Assembly: GCA_035552655.1 (NCBI GenBank)
Contig: DASZLD010000162.1
Location: forward strand, 1 to 35,288
DNA length: 35,288 bases
DNA from: DASXMT01 sp035552655
GTDB taxonomy: Bacteria; Actinomycetota; Acidimicrobiia; Acidimicrobiales; RAAP-2
Direction of reading: 5' to 3'
Part shown: one piece after another, positions 31,741 through 35,288 of the stretch
Layout of the letters: every line of letters starts with the position of its first letter
Position numbering within the stretch: the stretch's first letter is position 1
Program-made: the position numbers and the translations under genes
Notes under the pieces: generated by a model
Databases searched by the model: none
The model's input: the letters and a program-made list of their open reading frames with translations, nothing else
Told to the model about the DNA's origin: nothing

Positions 31741-32553
31741 ATGGATCTCGGTCTGGAGGGTGCTCGGGTACTGATCGCTGGCGGATCTGGTGGCATGGGG
31801 CGAGCGGCGGCCGAGGCCTTCGCCCGCGAGCATGCCCATGTCGCCGTCCTGGCCCGTGGTCCGGCGGCCGTCGAGGAAACCGTCTCTGCACTCCGAGGGT
31901 GTGGGAGCCCCGATGCCGTCGGGCTCATGGCTGACCTGACCGACGGCGCTTCACTGGACCGCGCCTTCGACGTTCTCCGCTCTCGATGGACGGGGTTGGA
32001 GGTGCTCGTCAACGCAGCCGGTCCGGTCAGCGTCGGTGTGGGGACTTTCGACCATATCGACGACGACGAGTGGAAGGCCACCTTCGACATCGGGACCCTG
32101 GGCGCGGTGCGCTGCATTCGCCGCGCCTTGCCCATGCTTCGGCTGGGCACCTTCGGCCGCATCGTCAACGTGTCTGCCCACTCGACCAAGCGCCAGAGTC
32201 CCGAACTGATCGCCTACACGGCCACGAAGGCGGCATTGACCAGTCTGACCAAGAACCTGGCCCAGTCGTTGGCCCCCGAGAACATTCTGGTGAACACCGT
32301 TTCGCCCGGGTCGTTCTTGTCGGAGGGCATGAAGGGGTACTTGCAGGGCCTGGCTCCAGAGCGAGGTATCGACAGCGAGAGCCTGACCGACGCCATGCGA
32401 GTCATCGGCGAGGACTTTGGTCATCCTGCCTATCTGGACCGAGCTGGTGATCCCGCCGAGATCGGTCCGGTCATCGCCTTCCTGGGCTCGAGGGTGAACA
32501 CCTACATGACCGGGGCGGACGTCAACGTCGATGGCGGATCGGACTTCACATAG
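31741..32553 (+). CDS. Short-chain dehydrogenase/reductase 3
   Basis: SDR of 270 residues: cofactor motif GGSGGMG (14-20) in place of the usual TGxxxGxG, Asp65 in MADLTD, NAAG (91-94), Ser145, and Tyr159 with Lys163 in YTATK. LARG after strand 2 leaves NAD versus NADP open. The C-terminal part contains an enlarged loop (MKGYLQGLAPERG) after the PG motif, likely the substrate lid. The ATG at 31741 is supported by the -10 element seven bases upstream. It starts a plus-strand operon with the fused CoA-transferase, 52 bases downstream. Confidence 0.92.
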   Translation: MDLGLEGARVLIAGGSGGMGRAAAEAFAREHAHVAVLARGPAAVEETVSALRGCGSPDAVGLMADLTDGASLDRAFDVLRSRWTGLEVLVNAAGPVSVGVGTFDHIDDDEWKATFDIGTLGAVRCIRRALPMLRLGTFGRIVNVSAHSTKRQSPELIAYTATKAALTSLTKNLAQSLAPENILVNTVSPGSFLSEGMKGYLQGLAPERGIDSESLTDAMRVIGEDFGHPAYLDRAGDPAEIGPVIAFLGSRVNTYMTGADVNVDGGSDFT

Positions 32554-32605
32554 TAAGTGCTAGGGTGAGCCCCGACAGAACGAGGTGTCGAAGGGGGCGC
32601 TGCGG

Positions 32606-35044
32606 ATGACAGGCGTGTTTGGCGGTCTGCGCGTGATCGATCTCTCCTGGGGCACGGCCGGCCCGATGACGACCATGTTGCTGGCCGACAACGGAGCAGA
32701 GGTCACTCGAATCGAACCTCCGGATGGCGATCCCTTCCGCCATCAATCCGGATATCGGGTGTGGCACCGGGGCAAGCGCAGTGCCCGGATCGACCTCCGT
32801 TCGGAAGGGGGTCGGGCCACGATCATGGGGCTGGTGGAGAAAGCCGACCTCGTCGTGGACAGCTTTTCGCCGGGGACGATGACCGGCCTCGGTCTCGATC
32901 ACGACAGCCTGCAGGCGGTGAATCCCCGGGTGATCACCTGTTCGATCACTGGATACGGCGATCACCCCCAACACCGGGATCGACCCGGCTACGACGGCCT
33001 GGTGGCCGCTCGCACCGGGCTCCTCTATGACCAACGAGGCCGCCGAGGCACGGCCATGGAGTACATCGATGGTCGTCCCGGCCCTCATCCCGAGTTCGAC
33101 GCTCCGGAAGGCCTCGTCCGAGGAGCAGCCCGGGATGGACCCATTTTTCCCCGCACCATGTGGCCCAGCGTGGGAGCCACCTACTCGGCGGCGCTGGGCA
33201 TCGCTGCGGCGCTTCGGGCGCGAGAGGTCACCGGCCGCGGGCAGCGGGTCACGACGTCGCTGCTCCGGGGGGCGCTGGCCGCCGTCTCGCTCATCTGGCA
33301 GAGGGTCGAGAACCCCGACGCGCCGCTCTACTGGATGTGGCCCGTCGACTCGCGATCCATCGAAGGGCTGTACGAGTGCGCCGACGGGAAGTGGGTGCAC
33401 CACTGGACGGTTCGGCCGCGGTGGGTCTTCGCCTCGGCCGAACAGGACGAGTTGAGTGCCGTGGGCTTGGACACCTCCTATCGAGACGATCCCGATCGGG
33501 TGTCGATGGAGCCCGACGGGTTGCTCACGGGGATCTTCCTGCATCCCCTGCTGGCCGAGGCGTTCAAGAAGTTCCCGGCCCGCGCCTGGGAGCAGGCGGC
33601 CGAGGCCGCCGGACTGGGCGTGACGGTGGTTCGCTCGCCGGGGGAAGCGTTGGCCGACGACCTGTTCCTGGCCGACGGCTGCGTCGTCGAGGTCAACGAT
33701 CCCGAAGTCGGGCCGATTCGTCATGCCGGGTCGCTCCTCGAGTTTTCGGCTACCCCAGGGGAAATATCGGGGCCGGCACCGCGCTCGGGGCAGCACACCG
33801 ATGAGGTGGTGGTCGAGGCGACGCAGGCCGGGGGGTCGACCACGGCTCCCGGACCCGGAAGCGGGGACCTGAACCATCCATTGGAGGGTGTTCGGGTGCT
33901 CGATCTGGGCCTCGGAGTGGCCGGACCGTTCACCGGCCGGGTCTTGGCCGATCTCGGTGCTGACGTCATCAAGGTGCACGCCCTGCACGACACCTACTGG
34001 GCCGGCACCCACATGGGCCTCGGTACCAACCGGGGCAAGCGGAGCATCGCCTTGAACCTGAAACACGTTGGTGGTAGTGCCGCTCTGGACAAGCTGATCG
34101 CCCGAGCCGATGTCCTCACGGTGAACTGGAGGCCGGGAGCGGCGGCCCGTCTCGGTATCGACTACGAGACGTTGAAAGCGCGCTACCCCAGGCTGGTGTA
34201 CTGCAACACCCGGGGCTACGAGAAGGGTCCCCGCTCCAGCCTCCCGGGCACGGACCAGAACGCCGCCGCGCTCACCGGCAGTGAATGGGAGGACGGTGCG
34301 TGCGACGCCGGCAACCCACCGCTGTGGAGCCGTTCCAACATGGGGGACACCGGCAATGCCTTATTGGCGGCCATTGCCATTGCCGCCGCCCTCTATCACC
34401 GGGACAAGACCGGTGAGGGTCAGGAGGTGAGCACCTCCATCGTCAACGCCGGATTGCTCCACACCTCCTATGCCTGGATACATGCTGACGGCAGCGCCGG
34501 CGACTGGGAGCACGTCGACGGCCAGCAGTACGGACTGTCGCCTTTCTATCGGCTGTACGAATGCGGCGATGGCCAGTGGTTGTTCCTGGCTGCCGTCTCG
34601 GCCCAGGAGCATCAACGACTCGACGCCGTCATGGGCCAAGGCGTACCGGGCCTCCATGATGGCCACGCCGACGACGACACCGTGGCCAAAGCCCTGGCCG
34701 CTCGATTTCTGGGCCGGACCGCGGCACAGTGGTTCGCCCAACTGGACCAGGGGGGCGTGCCGGTCGAGATCGTGGATGAGTCCTTCTGCCGTTCGCTGTT
34801 CGACGACGCCGAGGCGCAGGCCTCGCAGTTGGTCAGCACGACATGGGCCGGCAATGTCGGGCGGTTCGAGGACCCCGGGCTGCTGGTCGACATGGCTCCG
34901 GCGACGCCGATCGTCCAGCGCGGCCCCAGCATGTGCGGCGAGCACACCCGCCAGGTGCTCCGGGAGCACGGGTATACCGATGACGAGGTTGACGCGCTGG
35001 CCACGGCCGGTGCGGTTCTCGATGCCCCGGTGGAGGGGCCATGA
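32606..35044 (+). CDS. Tandem-fused family III (CaiB/BaiF) CoA-transferase
   Basis: An 812-residue protein made of two complete family III CoA-transferase halves. Half one spans about 5-400: VIDLSWGTAGPMTTMLLADNGAEV at the N-terminus and nucleophile candidate Asp130 in PGYDGLVAARTG. Half two spans about 424-800: VLDLGLGVAGPFTGRVLADLGADV and Asp550 in LPGTDQNAAALTG. A Gly/Ser/Thr-Pro linker lies at about 405-422. Normal members are about 400-residue chains that interlock as dimers, so the fusion may form that dimer within one chain. CoA moves from a donor thioester to an acid via a glutamyl/aspartyl anhydride. The ATG at 32606 follows AAGGGGG; GTG at 32585 is an alternative. Its TGA overlaps the ATG of the next gene. 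Confidence 0.9.
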   Translation: MTGVFGGLRVIDLSWGTAGPMTTMLLADNGAEVTRIEPPDGDPFRHQSGYRVWHRGKRSARIDLRSEGGRATIMGLVEKADLVVDSFSPGTMTGLGLDHDSLQAVNPRVITCSITGYGDHPQHRDRPGYDGLVAARTGLLYDQRGRRGTAMEYIDGRPGPHPEFDAPEGLVRGAARDGPIFPRTMWPSVGATYSAALGIAAALRAREVTGRGQRVTTSLLRGALAAVSLIWQRVENPDAPLYWMWPVDSRSIEGLYECADGKWVHHWTVRPRWVFASAEQDELSAVGLDTSYRDDPDRVSMEPDGLLTGIFLHPLLAEAFKKFPARAWEQAAEAAGLGVTVVRSPGEALADDLFLADGCVVEVNDPEVGPIRHAGSLLEFSATPGEISGPAPRSGQHTDEVVVEATQAGGSTTAPGPGSGDLNHPLEGVRVLDLGLGVAGPFTGRVLADLGADVIKVHALHDTYWAGTHMGLGTNRGKRSIALNLKHVGGSAALDKLIARADVLTVNWRPGAAARLGIDYETLKARYPRLVYCNTRGYEKGPRSSLPGTDQNAAALTGSEWEDGACDAGNPPLWSRSNMGDTGNALLAAIAIAAALYHRDKTGEGQEVSTSIVNAGLLHTSYAWIHADGSAGDWEHVDGQQYGLSPFYRLYECGDGQWLFLAAVSAQEHQRLDAVMGQGVPGLHDGHADDDTVAKALAARFLGRTAAQWFAQLDQGGVPVEIVDESFCRSLFDDAEAQASQLVSTTWAGNVGRFEDPGLLVDMAPATPIVQRGPSMCGEHTRQVLREHGYTDDEVDALATAGAVLDAPVEGP

Positions 35045-35288
35045 GCACCGAGGCCGATGTCCGGCGCCCAGCCCCGATCGTCACGGAAGACAGTAAAGCC
35101 TTTTGGCAGGCGGCGGCCGAGGGCCGTCTCGTGGCCCAGCAATGTGCCGGCTGCGGTCGGCTCCGGCACCCTCCGCGCCCCATGTGCCCGTCCTGTCACT
35201 CCACCGAGCAGACAGTGGTGGACCTGGCCGGCACCGGCGTGGTGTACAGCTATTCCGTCCTGCACCATCCGCAAAACCCGGCCTTCAC
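35041..35288 (+). CDS. DUF35 Zn-ribbon/OB-fold protein 2 (3' end outside window)
   Basis: The first 82 codons of a DUF35 protein: helix DSKAFWQAAAEGRLVAQQ, zinc ribbon Cys35, Cys38, Cys49 and Cys52, then the start of the OB-fold (LAGTGVVYSYSVLHHP). The ATG overlaps the CoA-transferase stop (ATGA), so translation is coupled. By analogy with the first DUF35/thiolase pair in this window, a thiolase-fold gene is expected just downstream. The frame runs off the window edge, so it is incomplete here, not truncated in the genome. Confidence 0.88.
   Translation, partial: MSTEADVRRPAPIVTEDSKAFWQAAAEGRLVAQQCAGCGRLRHPPRPMCPSCHSTEQTVVDLAGTGVVYSYSVLHHPQNPAF

Noticed and set aside
32554..32605. A separate promoter (TAGGGT near 32571) for the fused CoA-transferase
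   Set aside because: There is no -35 at a usable distance, and the 52-base gap fits read-through from the SDR gene.
1..35288. Mobile element, CRISPR array or RNA gene
   Set aside because: No transposase or integrase frame, no regularly spaced repeats and no tRNA- or rRNA-like segment was found on reading both strands.

Overview
The window is gene-dense, GC-rich DNA with many GTG/TTG starts, stop/start overlaps and a leaderless-type promoter. Together with F420-type (luciferase-like) oxidoreductases, SnoaL-like proteins, a FadR-type regulator, Ltp2-like thiolase/DUF35 pairs and two-subunit acyl-CoA dehydrogenases, this points to an actinobacterium. An acidimicrobial or steroid-degrading lineage is my guess, not something the sequence proves. 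I saw no tRNA, rRNA, insertion sequence, CRISPR array or plasmid/phage gene, and no gene-free stretch above 300 bases.

Left block (1-4953): the 3' tail of an unidentified gene, a NarL-type sensor kinase/response regulator pair, a NAT_N/GNAT_C-type acyltransferase, and a divergent DHA2-type MFS exporter. This block looks like signalling and export rather than catabolism.

Right block (about 4969-35288): a long patchwork of short operons for CoA-dependent catabolism. In order: a two-subunit acyl-CoA dehydrogenase (minus); an F420-type oxidoreductase, a fused ADP-forming acyl-CoA synthetase and a SnoaL-like protein (plus); an amidohydrolase, a DapA-fold protein lacking the DapA catalytic residues and an SDR (minus, own promoter); a FadR-type regulator, DUF35 protein and thiolase (minus), divergent from an AMP-forming acyl-CoA synthetase and a crotonase (plus); a SnoaL-like protein, SDR and luciferase-like oxidoreductase (minus), divergent from a Liv-type ABC importer whose second permease and first ATPase are one polypeptide; a SnoaL-like protein (minus), divergent from an alpha/beta hydrolase and a zinc alcohol dehydrogenase; a 3-ketosteroid-dehydrogenase-like flavoprotein and a patatin (minus), divergent from a leaderless SDR, a tandem-fused family III CoA-transferase and a second DUF35 protein cut by the window end.

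Read together, the right block has an importer, three ways to form CoA thioesters, dehydrogenation, hydration, alcohol and ketone oxidation, hydrolysis and thiolase/retro-aldolase cleavage. That is the tool set for degrading a cyclic or branched carboxylic acid such as a steroid, terpenoid or alicyclic acid. The substrate cannot be named from sequence. The most unusual parts are the DapA-fold protein without its Schiff-base lysine, the crotonase with one catalytic acid replaced, the fused CoA-transferase beside a DUF35 gene, and the fused importer subunit.
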